This document shows, piece by piece, positions 52,245 to 60,402 of a DNA stretch of 64,000 nt; within the stretch, counting starts at the first letter, position 1; each line of letters starts with the position of its first letter. The position numbers and the translations under genes are program-made. The notes under the pieces are model-generated. The model did not search any database. It saw nothing but the letters and a program-made list of their open reading frames with translations, and was not told the DNA's origin. Source of the DNA: Planobispora longispora (lineage in GTDB: Bacteria > Actinomycetota > Actinomycetes > Streptosporangiales > Streptosporangiaceae); assembly GCF_016863135.1 (NCBI RefSeq), contig NZ_BOOH01000044.1, positions 1 through 64,000 of the forward strand, read 5' to 3'.

Positions 52245-53300
52245 GGCGACCCCCGCGGAGTCGAAGGTCGCCACCTCGTGCATGACGCGCGCCGCCGCGC
52301 AGACCAGCGGGTGCGCCAGCAGTCCCCCGGTGCCCTCGCCGAGCCGGAGTTCCAGCTCGACCAGGGGGCGGAGGCCGAGGTGGGCGAGCGCGACGGCGTG
52401 GCCCGGTTCCGCCGAACGGTGCCCGGCCACGCAGTGGTCCAGCACGTCCGGGGCCAGCGCGGCGGCGGCCAGCGCCGCCGATCCCGCGATCACTCCGTCC
52501 AGGATGACCGGCACCCGCAGGGACGCGCCGCCCAGGATGAATCCGGCGATCGCCGCGTGCTCCAGCCCTCCGACCGCCGCCAGGATGTCCAGGCCCGGTA
52601 CGGCGCCCTCCCTGAGCAGTCCGTTCACCCGCAGCCCCTCGCGGACGACCTCGATCTTGCGCGTCAGGGTCTCGTCGTCGACGCCGGTCCCCCTGCCGGT
52701 CGCCTCGGCGGCGTCCCGTCCGGTGAAGGCGCAGATCAGAGCGGCCGAGGCGGTGGTGTTGGCGATGCCCATGTCCCCGGTGACCAGGCAGCGGGCCCCC
52801 TCCTCCACGAGCTCGCGGGCCGTCGCGATCCCGGCCTCCAGGGCGGCGACGGCCTGCTCGCGCGTCATCGCCGGTCCCCGGGACAGGTCCGCGGTGCCGT
52901 ACGCCACCTTCCTGATCGCCAGGCCCGGCGCGGCGGGCAGGTCGGCGGCGACGCCGACGTCCACGACCCGCACGGTGGCCCCCACCTGGTTGGCGAAGGC
53001 GTTGGCCACGGCCCCGCCCGCCAGGAAGTTGCCCACCATCTGCTGGGTGACCTCCTGCGGCCAGGGGCTCACGCCCCGGGCGTGGACCCCGTGGTCGGCG
53101 GCGAAGATGGCCAGCGCCGCGGGGGCCGGGACGGGCGGCGGGCTGACGGCCGCGGCCCCGGCCAGCCGTACCGCGACCTCTTCCAGCACGCCCAGCGAGC
53201 CGCGCGGCTTGGTCAGCCGCTCCTGGTGGGCCCGCGCCGCCGCGACGGCCTCCGGGTCGCACGGCCGGATCGCGGCGATGGTCTGCTCAAGGGTGATCAT
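52230..53300 (-). CDS. cobT: Nicotinate-nucleotide-dimethylbenzimidazole phosphoribosyltransferase
   Basis: A 356-residue CobT forming alpha-ribazole phosphate for the lower ligand of cobalamin. AADHGVHARGVSPWPQEVT, TGDMGIANTTASAAL and the catalytic-Glu segment LRLGEGTGG are visible; HRSAEPGH is also typical. The last four codons and stop are tandemly repeated beyond the gene. Part of the minus-strand cob run. Confidence 0.94.
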   Translation of the reverse strand: MITLEQTIAAIRPCDPEAVAAARAHQERLTKPRGSLGVLEEVAVRLAGAAAVSPPPVPAPAALAIFAADHGVHARGVSPWPQEVTQQMVGNFLAGGAVANAFANQVGATVRVVDVGVAADLPAAPGLAIRKVAYGTADLSRGPAMTREQAVAALEAGIATARELVEEGARCLVTGDMGIANTTASAALICAFTGRDAAEATGRGTGVDDETLTRKIEVVREGLRVNGLLREGAVPGLDILAAVGGLEHAAIAGFILGGASLRVPVILDGVIAGSAALAAAALAPDVLDHCVAGHRSAEPGHAVALAHLGLRPLVELELRLGEGTGGLLAHPLVCAAARVMHEVATFDSAGVAEKES

Positions 53301-53354
53301 GCCACCAGTGTCCCCGAAAGCGCCCCCGCGAGGTCACCGGGCGGGGGCCGGAGA

Positions 53355-54176
53355 TCACCGGGCGGCGGCGAGCGCTTCCTCGTAGCGTTCGATGACCACG
53401 TCGGCCAGGCCCTCGCAGTCGCCGATCGCTTCGGCGCAGCGGACGTCCAGCTCGGGGTGGCCGGCGGCGTAGGCCATCGCCTGGGCCCAGACCTTCTCCA
53501 GCAGTCCGCCGGAGAACAGCAGATAGGGGACGACGATCACGCGGCGGGCGCCGAGGCGGCGGCAGCGCTCGATGCCGCCGGGCACGCCGGGCGGGGTGAG
53601 GGAGGCGAAGGCGGTCTCCACCGTCATGTACTCGTGCGCGTGCGTCTCCCAGAACAGGCGGGAGACGCGGTGGACGTCGGCGTTGACGGCGGGCGAGGTG
53701 GAGCCGTCGCCGACCAGCACCACGGCGGTCTCGCCGGTCTCGATCCGCTCGGGCTCCTCCTCCGCGGGACCCCCGGCGGGGACCAGGCGGAGGCTGGGCA
53801 CCTCGACCGCGGCGTCGGCCAGGCGCTCGGCCAGGAGCGCCAGCACGCGCGGGTCGGCTCCCAGGGGCCGGCCGTAGTCGCAGGTGAGCATCGGATGGCG
53901 CTGCTGCTCCAGGGCCATCGCAGCCGGGATCTCGGCGCCGATCCGCGTGTCCCCGGCGAGGCTCAGCGGCAGCGCCACCATGCGGTGGTGCCCCCGCGCG
54001 ACCAGCGAGGCGATCGAGTCGCTGAGCCGCGGCGTCGCCCTGGCGAGGTAGCCGCCGGAGACGTCGGCCGCGGTCCGGTCCAGACGACAGCGGAGCCGGT
54101 GGACGAACCTGCCGAATTCAGCGGATCCGTTGTCATCGTGCGAGCCCTGCCCGATGAGCAGCAGCGGCGGCTTCAT
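53355..54176 (-). CDS. CbiX/SirB-like sirohydrochlorin chelatase
   Basis: A 273-residue two-domain chelatase. LLLIGQGSHDDNG holds the metal-inserting histidine of the N-terminal domain, and VVPYLLFSGGLLEKVW is the hallmark of the C-terminal half. It inserts cobalt or iron into sirohydrochlorin; neighbours favour cobalt. ATG 54176 has GGAG nine bases upstream. TCACCGGGCGG, including the stop, recurs once 21 bases further out. Confidence 0.88.
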   Translation of the reverse strand: MKPPLLLIGQGSHDDNGSAEFGRFVHRLRCRLDRTAADVSGGYLARATPRLSDSIASLVARGHHRMVALPLSLAGDTRIGAEIPAAMALEQQRHPMLTCDYGRPLGADPRVLALLAERLADAAVEVPSLRLVPAGGPAEEEPERIETGETAVVLVGDGSTSPAVNADVHRVSRLFWETHAHEYMTVETAFASLTPPGVPGGIERCRRLGARRVIVVPYLLFSGGLLEKVWAQAMAYAAGHPELDVRCAEAIGDCEGLADVVIERYEEALAAAR

Positions 54177-54348
54177 GAAAGAGGACTCCAATGACCTTGA
54201 CCTGCGATTGCGTGGCGGCGACTCGCGAGAATAGCCGATGAGGACACGGCAGGGACAGGTCACGGGCAGACGATGTTCATCCGTCGCCGCGGCGACGTTC
54301 ACTCCCTCTCCCGCCGCTCCCTGTCCCGCGCCGCCGCCGTCCGGCGGG

Positions 54349-55515
54349 TCACGGTCTGCGGGAGTGCACGACGAAGACCGGGTCGGCGGCGGAGAGGAGA
54401 TGCCCTCCGTCGGTGTGGACGGTCAGCCGGGAGGATTGCAGCTGCGCGCATTCGGCCTGGTAGCCCTGCTCGCGGAGGATGCCCAGCACGGTGACGACCT
54501 GCTCCACGGTCCGCAGGGCGCAGACCAGGGTCCTGGGGTTGCGGACCGCGCACGCCTCCACCACGTCGGCGCCCCCGCCGCCCACGAAGATCGCGTCCGG
54601 GTCGGCCAGCGGCTCCAGGGCCGGAGGCGCCTGCCCCCGGGTCAGGGCGACCTTCACCCCGTGCGCGATGACGTTGCGGCGCAGCCGGGCGCACGCCTCC
54701 TCCTCGCGCTCCACCGCCACCACGGCCGCGCCCATCCGGGCGCACTCCACCGCGACCTCCCCGCCGCCCGCGCCGACGTCCCAGACCAGGTCGCCCAGCC
54801 GGGGGCCGAGCTTGGCCAGCACGAACGCCCGGACCTCCGGGGTCAGGCCGCCGCCCTCGAAGTCCAGCGCCCACTCTTCGGGCCCCGGCCGGGCCCCGGC
54901 CACCCAGCTCGGCTCGTACGGCCGGTGCAGCGGGTCCAGGACGAGCACCACGTCGGGGTCCTTCCACGGCCGGGTGGTCGCCTCGCCCATCCGGCTGTGC
55001 GTGATCCGTTCGTCGGGGCCGCCGAGGTCCTCGCAGACGATCAGCGCGCGCGGGGTGGTGGGGGCCAGTTCCCGGGCGATCTCGGCGGGCCCGATGCCGG
55101 GGGTGACCAGCACGGCGACCTTGTGGTGGGCGCGGCAGGCGTTCACCACCCGGTCGATCCGCCCGCCGGTGACCACGAGGGCGTCCTCCCACGCCAGGCC
55201 CGCCTTGGCGAAGGCGCGCGAGACGAACGGGAGCCCGGGCAGGACCTCCGGGGTGACCCCGTGGCCGCGCAGCCGTCGGACCACGTCGAAGAACCCGGGA
55301 TCCCCCTCGGCGAGCACGACCAGCCGCCCCTCCCCCGACTCCAGATGAGCGTCCACGATCTCCAGGAGAGGGCCGTCGGTTCTCGTGACCCCGGCGGGCA
55401 GGGGCCCCAGGCGGCGGAAGGCCCGTTCGGATCCGGTGACCAGAACCGCCTCGTCCAGCCTGGCCCGCGCGGCCGCGGAGAGACCGGAGCCGTCCACCCC
55501 GACAACTGTGATCAT
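54349..55515 (-). CDS. cobL: Precorrin-6Y C5,15-methyltransferase (CbiE-CbiT fusion)
   Basis: A 388-residue CobL. The N-terminal CbiE half has VVLAEGDPGFFDVVRRL and VTPGIGPAEIARELA; the C-terminal CbiT half has the SAM site WDVGAGGGEVAVECARMGA. It methylates C5 and C15 and decarboxylates the acetate chain in corrin-ring synthesis. It is the first gene of the minus-strand cob run here; the remaining corrin genes must lie elsewhere. Confidence 0.92.
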   Translation of the reverse strand: MITVVGVDGSGLSAAARARLDEAVLVTGSERAFRRLGPLPAGVTRTDGPLLEIVDAHLESGEGRLVVLAEGDPGFFDVVRRLRGHGVTPEVLPGLPFVSRAFAKAGLAWEDALVVTGGRIDRVVNACRAHHKVAVLVTPGIGPAEIARELAPTTPRALIVCEDLGGPDERITHSRMGEATTRPWKDPDVVLVLDPLHRPYEPSWVAGARPGPEEWALDFEGGGLTPEVRAFVLAKLGPRLGDLVWDVGAGGGEVAVECARMGAAVVAVEREEEACARLRRNVIAHGVKVALTRGQAPPALEPLADPDAIFVGGGGADVVEACAVRNPRTLVCALRTVEQVVTVLGILREQGYQAECAQLQSSRLTVHTDGGHLLSAADPVFVVHSRRP

Positions 55516-55644
55516 CAGTGCTCACCGTCCTCGCCTCCAGAGTGACGGCTCAACGCGGATCAGACCAGGTGCACCCCGTTTTCCCTGTTCGGCAATACGG
55601 AGGTCAAGCCTCCCCGCGAAGGGGCAAGCCCGCGTAATCACGAT

Positions 55645-55668
55645 GTTTGTCCTCAATTCGCCGGGTAT
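55645..55668 (+). promoter_or_regulatory. Stress-sigma-type promoter (GTTT-N14-GGGTAT)
   Basis: GTTT (55645-55648) and GGGTAT (55663-55668), 14 bases apart, match the SigB/SigF-family consensus of actinobacteria (GNNT, 14-16 bases, GGGTAC/T). It lies 35 bases before the DUF2795 gene and would drive it and the baeRF gene under general stress. Confidence 0.65.
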
Positions 55669-55702
55669 GGGTCGCCTAGCCAGTGTGAAAGGGGTGACCG
55701 CC

Positions 55703-56122
55703 ATGGAACGCGGAAGTGCCAAGCACGGCCCGCGCCTGGATGACCAGCAGCAGCACGAGACCGAGGGGATGACCCGGGGCGGGGGCACCACGCACGCCCA
55801 GGAGTGGAAGCAGCCCGAGCCCACGCTCGCGCCGGGCGAGGAGGGCACCGCGCCGACGAACCGTCCGCCGGACCACCAGCCGGGCGTCCCGCGCGGCCTC
55901 ACCCCGGAGGGGGCCGAGCGCCGCAGCGACCTGGCCAAGTGGATCAGTGGCACGGATGTCTTCCCCGCCGACCGCGACGCCCTGCTGTCCCGTGCCGAGA
56001 TGCAGGGGGCGCCGGACCCGATCATCGCGGACCTCCGGTCACTGCCGAACGCGACCTACGTGAACATGGCCGAGGTGTCGGAGGCGCTGGGGTACGGCAC
56101 TGAGGAGAGGGATCAGGGATGA
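55703..56122 (+). CDS. DUF2795-domain protein
   Basis: A 139-residue protein. The first 75 residues are hydrophilic and low-complexity (DDQQQHETEGMTRGGG and Pro/Glu-rich stretches); the C-terminal 60 residues are a DUF2795 domain with WISGTDVFPADRDALLSRAE and LPNATYVNMAEVSEAL. Function is unknown. ATG 55703 has AAAGGGG upstream. Its TGA overlaps the ATG of the release-factor-like gene, so the two products are made together, probably under stress. Confidence 0.8.
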   Translation: MERGSAKHGPRLDDQQQHETEGMTRGGGTTHAQEWKQPEPTLAPGEEGTAPTNRPPDHQPGVPRGLTPEGAERRSDLAKWISGTDVFPADRDALLSRAEMQGAPDPIIADLRSLPNATYVNMAEVSEALGYGTEERDQG

Positions 56123-57192
56123 AACTGGACATGCTCCAGTCCTTGTACGAGCGGACGGGGCCGTTCGCGTCGGTGTACCTCGACACCGGCCGCGCCGTCC
56201 CGCAGGGCGAGCAGCGGATCGAGCTGCGTTTCAAGGGGAGGGCCGAGCAGCTGGAGGGGGCTGACCAGGCGACCCTGGAAGCGCTCGGAGACGTGTTCAC
56301 CGACGTGAACCTGGCGGCGTCGGGACGGGCGGCCTTCGCCTGCGGCGGTGAGGTCCTCTACACCGAGGCGCTGCCCGACAAGCCCCGCAGGGAGATCGCG
56401 CGCTGGTCGCCGCTGCCGCACGTCATGCCGCTGCTGGCCCAGCGCGGCGAGAACGTCCCGCACATCCAGGTGCTCGTCGACCACGCGGGCGCGGACGTGA
56501 TCGTGGTGGGCGCGGGCTCGCCGCGCCGATCGACGGTGCAGGCCCAGGACTGGCCGCTGCAGAAGACCGGCAAGGGCGGCTGGTCCCAGCGGCGCTACGA
56601 GAGCAGCGTGGAGGAGGCCTGGGAGCAGAACGCCAAGGCGGTGGCCGAGGCGGTGGACAAGGAGGTCCGCCGCATGGACATCGTGCTGGTGGTCGTGGCG
56701 GGCGACCCGAAGTCGGTGAGCCTGCTCCAGTCCCACCTGGGCCACGAGGCCTCCGAGCGCGTCGTTCTGGTGGAGCACGGCAACCGGGCCGCCGGAAGCG
56801 ATCCCTTCCCGTTCCACAAGGAGGTCGAGGCGGCCATCGACGACTGGCTCGACCAGCGGCAGGGCGCGCTGATGGAGCGTTACGGGGAGGCTCTCCCCAG
56901 GGGACTGGCGGTCGAAGGCCTGCCGGCCGTCACCAAGGCGTTCCGGGAGGGGCGGGTGGACACCCTGCTCATCGTCGACCACTCGGACGCCGACGGCACG
57001 GTGTGGATCGGCCCGGAAGGCGGCCAGCTGGCCACCGACCGGGAGGAGCTGCGCGAGTGGGGCGTGAGCGACCCCGTGGAGGAGCGCGCCGACGCCGCGC
57101 TGGCCAGGGCCGTCGCCATGACCAACGCCGAGCTGGCCTTCGTGCCCAGGCTCGAGGCGCCCGACGAGGTCGCGGCTCTGCTGCGTTTCTGA
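56119..57192 (+). CDS. baeRF/Rv2629-type release-factor-like protein
   Basis: A 357-residue protein of the bacterial archaeo-eukaryotic-release-factor group. The central domain has LVDHAGADVIVVGAGS and the loop KGGWSQRRYESSVEEAW in the place of the GGQ loop; the C-terminal domain reads DTLLIVDHSDADGTVWIG. Relatives include mycobacterial Rv2629 and the Balon/Msmeg1130 ribosome hibernation factors. GGQ is not kept, so peptide release is unlikely; A-site binding on idle ribosomes is inferred. Confidence 0.82.
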   Translation: MKLDMLQSLYERTGPFASVYLDTGRAVPQGEQRIELRFKGRAEQLEGADQATLEALGDVFTDVNLAASGRAAFACGGEVLYTEALPDKPRREIARWSPLPHVMPLLAQRGENVPHIQVLVDHAGADVIVVGAGSPRRSTVQAQDWPLQKTGKGGWSQRRYESSVEEAWEQNAKAVAEAVDKEVRRMDIVLVVVAGDPKSVSLLQSHLGHEASERVVLVEHGNRAAGSDPFPFHKEVEAAIDDWLDQRQGALMERYGEALPRGLAVEGLPAVTKAFREGRVDTLLIVDHSDADGTVWIGPEGGQLATDREELREWGVSDPVEERADAALARAVAMTNAELAFVPRLEAPDEVAALLRF

Positions 57193-57217
57193 GGCGTACC
57201 GTCCCGCCCGGCCATCC

Positions 57218-57258
57218 CAGGCGGGGTACGGCCCCGTCCGCGGGCCGTACCCCGCCTG
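57218..57258. terminator. Perfect 17-bp hairpin between convergent genes
   Basis: CAGGCGGGGTACGGCCC (57218-57234) pairs exactly with 57242-57258 around a seven-base loop, between the convergent baeRF-like and lutC stops; a bidirectional terminator. Confidence 0.85.
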
Positions 57259-57283
57259 CGCCGTCTTCCGGCCCGGTGTCCGG

Positions 57284-58099
57284 TCAGCGCAGGACGACGA
57301 CCTCCAGCGTGCGGGGGCCGTGCACGCCCTCGACCCGGTCGAGCTCGATGTCGCTGGTCGCCGAGGGCCCGCTGATCCAGGTCAGCGGCCTGGCCGGGTC
57401 GAGCGCGGCGACCGCCTCGGGCACGCCCGTCACGATCTGCCCGGCCCACACCAGGCAGAGGTGGTAGTCGGGCACCAGCGTCAGCGCCCTGCGCCCCTGG
57501 TCGGGGCCCGCGTCCAGGACGATCGTGCCGGTCTCGGCGATGCCCGCGGCGCATCCGGTGACGACGCCGTCGAGGCCGTCCAGCTCCGCGGCCGACAGGG
57601 GCGGGTCGTCCGGTACGGCCTCGCCGCCCGGATGCGCCCGTACGGCCCGCGCCCACTCCTGCGGCAGGCCGCCGGGCACGGCGACGCGGCGGGCTCCGCG
57701 ACGGGCGAGAGCCCCGGCGATCACCTCGCCCGCCCGGGCGGCGTCCACCACGTGCACGACGGCCCGGTAGTCGGCCACCCGCTCGGCGAACAGCTCGATC
57801 ACCTTTCCGGCCGAGGCCGAGGCCGAGGACGGGGCCGAGGACGGGGCCGAGGACGGGGCCGAGGACGGGGCCGAGGACGGGGCCGAGGACGGGGCCGAGG
57901 CCGGAGAGGCGATCCGGTAGGACCGGGTGATCCGGGCCTCCGGCGCCCCGGCGACCGCCGCGCGGATCCTGGCCAGGACGCGGTCACGCGAGCTGGTCGT
58001 CGGTCCCTCCGGCGCACTCCCGATGCCTCCCGGCGCACTCCCGGTGCCTCCCGGCGCACTCCCGGTGGGAGCCTCGTCGGCAGGCTCGCGGGAGCTCAT
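57284..58099 (-). CDS. lutC: LutC-type LUD-domain protein
   Basis: A 271-residue LUD-domain subunit of the LutABC lactate-oxidising complex. The conserved part (from about residue 95) has GVVTGCAAGIAETGTIVLD, LVPDYHLCLVWAGQIV and ISGPSATSDIELDRVEGVHG. The N-terminal region carries two low-complexity stretches: three GSAPGGT-like repeats (residues 13-32) and about six APSS units (65-95). ATG 58099 overlaps the lutB stop (ATGA). Confidence 0.88.
   Translation of the reverse strand: MSSREPADEAPTGSAPGGTGSAPGGIGSAPEGPTTSSRDRVLARIRAAVAGAPEARITRSYRIASPASAPSSAPSSAPSSAPSSAPSSAPSSASASAGKVIELFAERVADYRAVVHVVDAARAGEVIAGALARRGARRVAVPGGLPQEWARAVRAHPGGEAVPDDPPLSAAELDGLDGVVTGCAAGIAETGTIVLDAGPDQGRRALTLVPDYHLCLVWAGQIVTGVPEAVAALDPARPLTWISGPSATSDIELDRVEGVHGPRTLEVVVLR
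57811..57903. repeat. 12-bp repeat inside lutC
   Basis: GGGGCCGAGGAC is repeated about six times in frame, encoding APSS units in a flexible linker. A second, 21-base repeat (CTCCCGGTGCCTCCCGGCGCA type) lies at about 58011-58075 near the gene start. Confidence 0.85.
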
Positions 58100-59541
58100 C
58101 GGGTGCCTCCTTCGGTCCGGTCCCACCAGTCGCGGAAGGACTCGGCGGGGACGTCGGGGATGTCGCGCGTGTCGGTCCAGGCGGACAGCGGGCCGGGCAG
58201 GCGCCGGGGCAGGAAGCGGCGCAGCCGGCCGCCGAGGCGCTGGGCGCGCGCCAGCCGTACAGGGCGGTCGAACACCCACCCGGCGGCCCGCATGCCCAGC
58301 CGCTCGGCACGCGGGTGCGGGGTCCTGGCGCGCAGGTGGACGAGCACCTCGGGGATGTCGATGGCGACGGGGCAGACCTCGAAGCAGGCCCCGCACAGAG
58401 AGGACGCGTAGGGCAGCGAGGCGTCCAGGTCCCCGGTCGCGGACGGGGGCAGGCGGTCGCGCGAGGCGACGGTGCCGGAGGCGCGCAGCTGCGGGGTGAG
58501 GATGGCGCCGATGGGGCCGGGATAGACCGAGCCGTAGGCGTGGCCGCCCGCGCGCTCGTAGACCGGGCAGACGTTCAGGCAGGCCGAGCAGCGGATGCAG
58601 CGCAGCGCCTGGCGGCCGACCTCGTCGGCGAGGACGGCGGTGCGGCCGTTGTCCAGCAGGACGAGGTGGAACTCCTGGCCCTCGACGGCCCCGGTCCAGG
58701 TGGAGGTGTAGGGGTTCATCCGCTCGCCGGTGGAGGAGCGCGGCAGGAGCTGGAGGAAGACCTCCAGGTCGCGCCAGGCCGGCAGCAGCTTCTCGATGCC
58801 GACCACGCTGATGAGCGTCCGCGGCAGGGTCAGGCACATCCGGCCGTTGCCCTCGGACTCCAGGACCACCAGCGTGCCCGTCTCAGCGATCATGAAGTTG
58901 GCGCCGGAGATCGCGACCTCGCTGGCGAGGAAGCGTTCCCGCAGGTGGAGCCGGGCGGCCTCGGCCAGGGCCCGGGGGTCGTCGCTCAGGTCCTCAGGCG
59001 CGGGCCGTCCCCACTCCCCCATCCTCTCCCGGAAGATCTCGCGGATCTCGGAGCGGTTGCGGTGGATCGCGGGCACGAGGATGTGCGAGGGCCAGTCGTC
59101 GCCGAGCTGCACGATCAGCTCGGCCAGATCGGTCTCGTAGGCGGTGATCCCCCGCTCGGCGAGGGCCTCGTTGAGGCCGATCTCCTGGGTGGCCATCGAC
59201 TTGACCTTGACCACGCTGGTCTCGCCGGTGGCCTCCACCAGGCCGGCGACGATCCGGTTGGCTTCGGCGGCGTCGGCCGCCCAGTGGACGTGGCCGCCGG
59301 CCCGCGTGACGGCCTCCTCCAGCTGGAGGAGGTAGCGGTCCAGGTTGCGCAGGGTGTGGTCCTTGATCTGCTTGCCCGCCTCCCGGAGCGCGGCCCAGTC
59401 GGGCAGCTCGCCGACCACCGCGGCCCGTTTGCCGCGGATGGTGCGCGTGGCCTTGCGCAGGTTGAAGCGGAGCTGGGAGTCCTGTACGGCCGCCGCGGCG
59501 TTCCGCGGGAAGGCGGGCATGCCGAGGAAGGTCCCGCTCAC
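58096..59541 (-). CDS. lutB: LutB-type iron-sulfur subunit
   Basis: A 481-residue subunit with an N-terminal LUD domain (SVVKVKSMATQEIGLNEAL, EVAISGANFMIAETGTLVV) and two ferredoxin clusters, CIRCSACLNVCPVY and CGACFEVCPVAI, which relay electrons from lactate. GTG 59541 overlaps the lutA stop (GTGA); an in-frame ATG lies at 59520. The C-terminal extension of about 90 residues is Arg-rich. Confidence 0.92.
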   Translation of the reverse strand: MSGTFLGMPAFPRNAAAAVQDSQLRFNLRKATRTIRGKRAAVVGELPDWAALREAGKQIKDHTLRNLDRYLLQLEEAVTRAGGHVHWAADAAEANRIVAGLVEATGETSVVKVKSMATQEIGLNEALAERGITAYETDLAELIVQLGDDWPSHILVPAIHRNRSEIREIFRERMGEWGRPAPEDLSDDPRALAEAARLHLRERFLASEVAISGANFMIAETGTLVVLESEGNGRMCLTLPRTLISVVGIEKLLPAWRDLEVFLQLLPRSSTGERMNPYTSTWTGAVEGQEFHLVLLDNGRTAVLADEVGRQALRCIRCSACLNVCPVYERAGGHAYGSVYPGPIGAILTPQLRASGTVASRDRLPPSATGDLDASLPYASSLCGACFEVCPVAIDIPEVLVHLRARTPHPRAERLGMRAAGWVFDRPVRLARAQRLGGRLRRFLPRRLPGPLSAWTDTRDIPDVPAESFRDWWDRTEGGTR

Positions 59542-60353
59542 CGGACGGCTCCCTTCCCCACGCCCTCGCCCTTCCCCGCCTCGGCGCCCTTCCCCGTCCC
59601 GGCCCCGGGTCCCGGCGGGGGGTCGTCACCGGTCGCGGCGAGGATCTCGGCCAGGTGCATGATCCGCACCCCCGCGCGCTGGCGGCGCAGGGCTCCGCCG
59701 ATGTGCATCAGGCAGGAGTTGTCGGCGGCGCAGAGCACCTCGGCGCCGGCGGCCATGACGTTGTGCACCTTGTCGGCGCACATGGCGGCGGAGACGGCCG
59801 GGTTCTTGACGGCGAAGGTGCCGCCGAAGCCGCAGCACTCCTCCGCGCCCGGGAGCGGGACCAGCTCCAGGCCCCGGACGCTCCGCAGCAGCCGGGCGGG
59901 GCGGTCGCCGAGATGGAGCCCGCGCAGGGAGTGGCAGGTCGGGTGGTAGACCACCCGGTGCGGGAAGGAGGCGCCGACGTCGGTCACCCCGAGGACGTCG
60001 ACCAGGAACTCCGACAGGTCGTGGACCTTCGGCGCCGTCTCCGCCACCGCCTCGGCGAAGGACGGCCCCGGCGCGGTGCGGGCCAGCCGGGGGTACTGCT
60101 CGCGGACCATGGCCGCGCAGGACCCGGAGGGGGTGACGACCGCGTCGTAGCCGGCGAAGACGTCCGTGAGACGCCGGGCCAGCCGGGCCGCCTCCCGCGG
60201 GTATCCGGTGGTGAGGTGCATCTGGCCGCAGCAGGTCTGGGCCCGGGGGAACCCGACCTCGCATCCGAGGCGGCGCAGCAGCGTCACGACCGCCCTCCCG
60301 GTTCCGGGGAACAGCGTGTCGTTGACACACGTGATGAACAGGGCGACGCGCAC
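59538..60353 (-). CDS. lutA: LutA-type heterodisulfide-reductase-like subunit
   Basis: A 271-residue protein with two CCG domains: QTCCGQMHLTTGYPREAARL and GAEECCGFGGTFAVKNPAVS, which bind iron-sulfur clusters as in heterodisulfide reductase. It is the first gene of lutABC for L-lactate use. GTG 60353 has GGAG six bases upstream. The C-terminus ends in a Gly/Lys repeat (GKGAEAGKGEGVGKG), unusual for the family. Confidence 0.92.
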   Translation of the reverse strand: MRVALFITCVNDTLFPGTGRAVVTLLRRLGCEVGFPRAQTCCGQMHLTTGYPREAARLARRLTDVFAGYDAVVTPSGSCAAMVREQYPRLARTAPGPSFAEAVAETAPKVHDLSEFLVDVLGVTDVGASFPHRVVYHPTCHSLRGLHLGDRPARLLRSVRGLELVPLPGAEECCGFGGTFAVKNPAVSAAMCADKVHNVMAAGAEVLCAADNSCLMHIGGALRRQRAGVRIMHLAEILAATGDDPPPGPGAGTGKGAEAGKGEGVGKGAVR

Positions 60354-60402
60354 GGCGCTCCTTCCGTCCGGTGGTGCGACCACAGTACGGTTCGGCCGCC
60401 GA

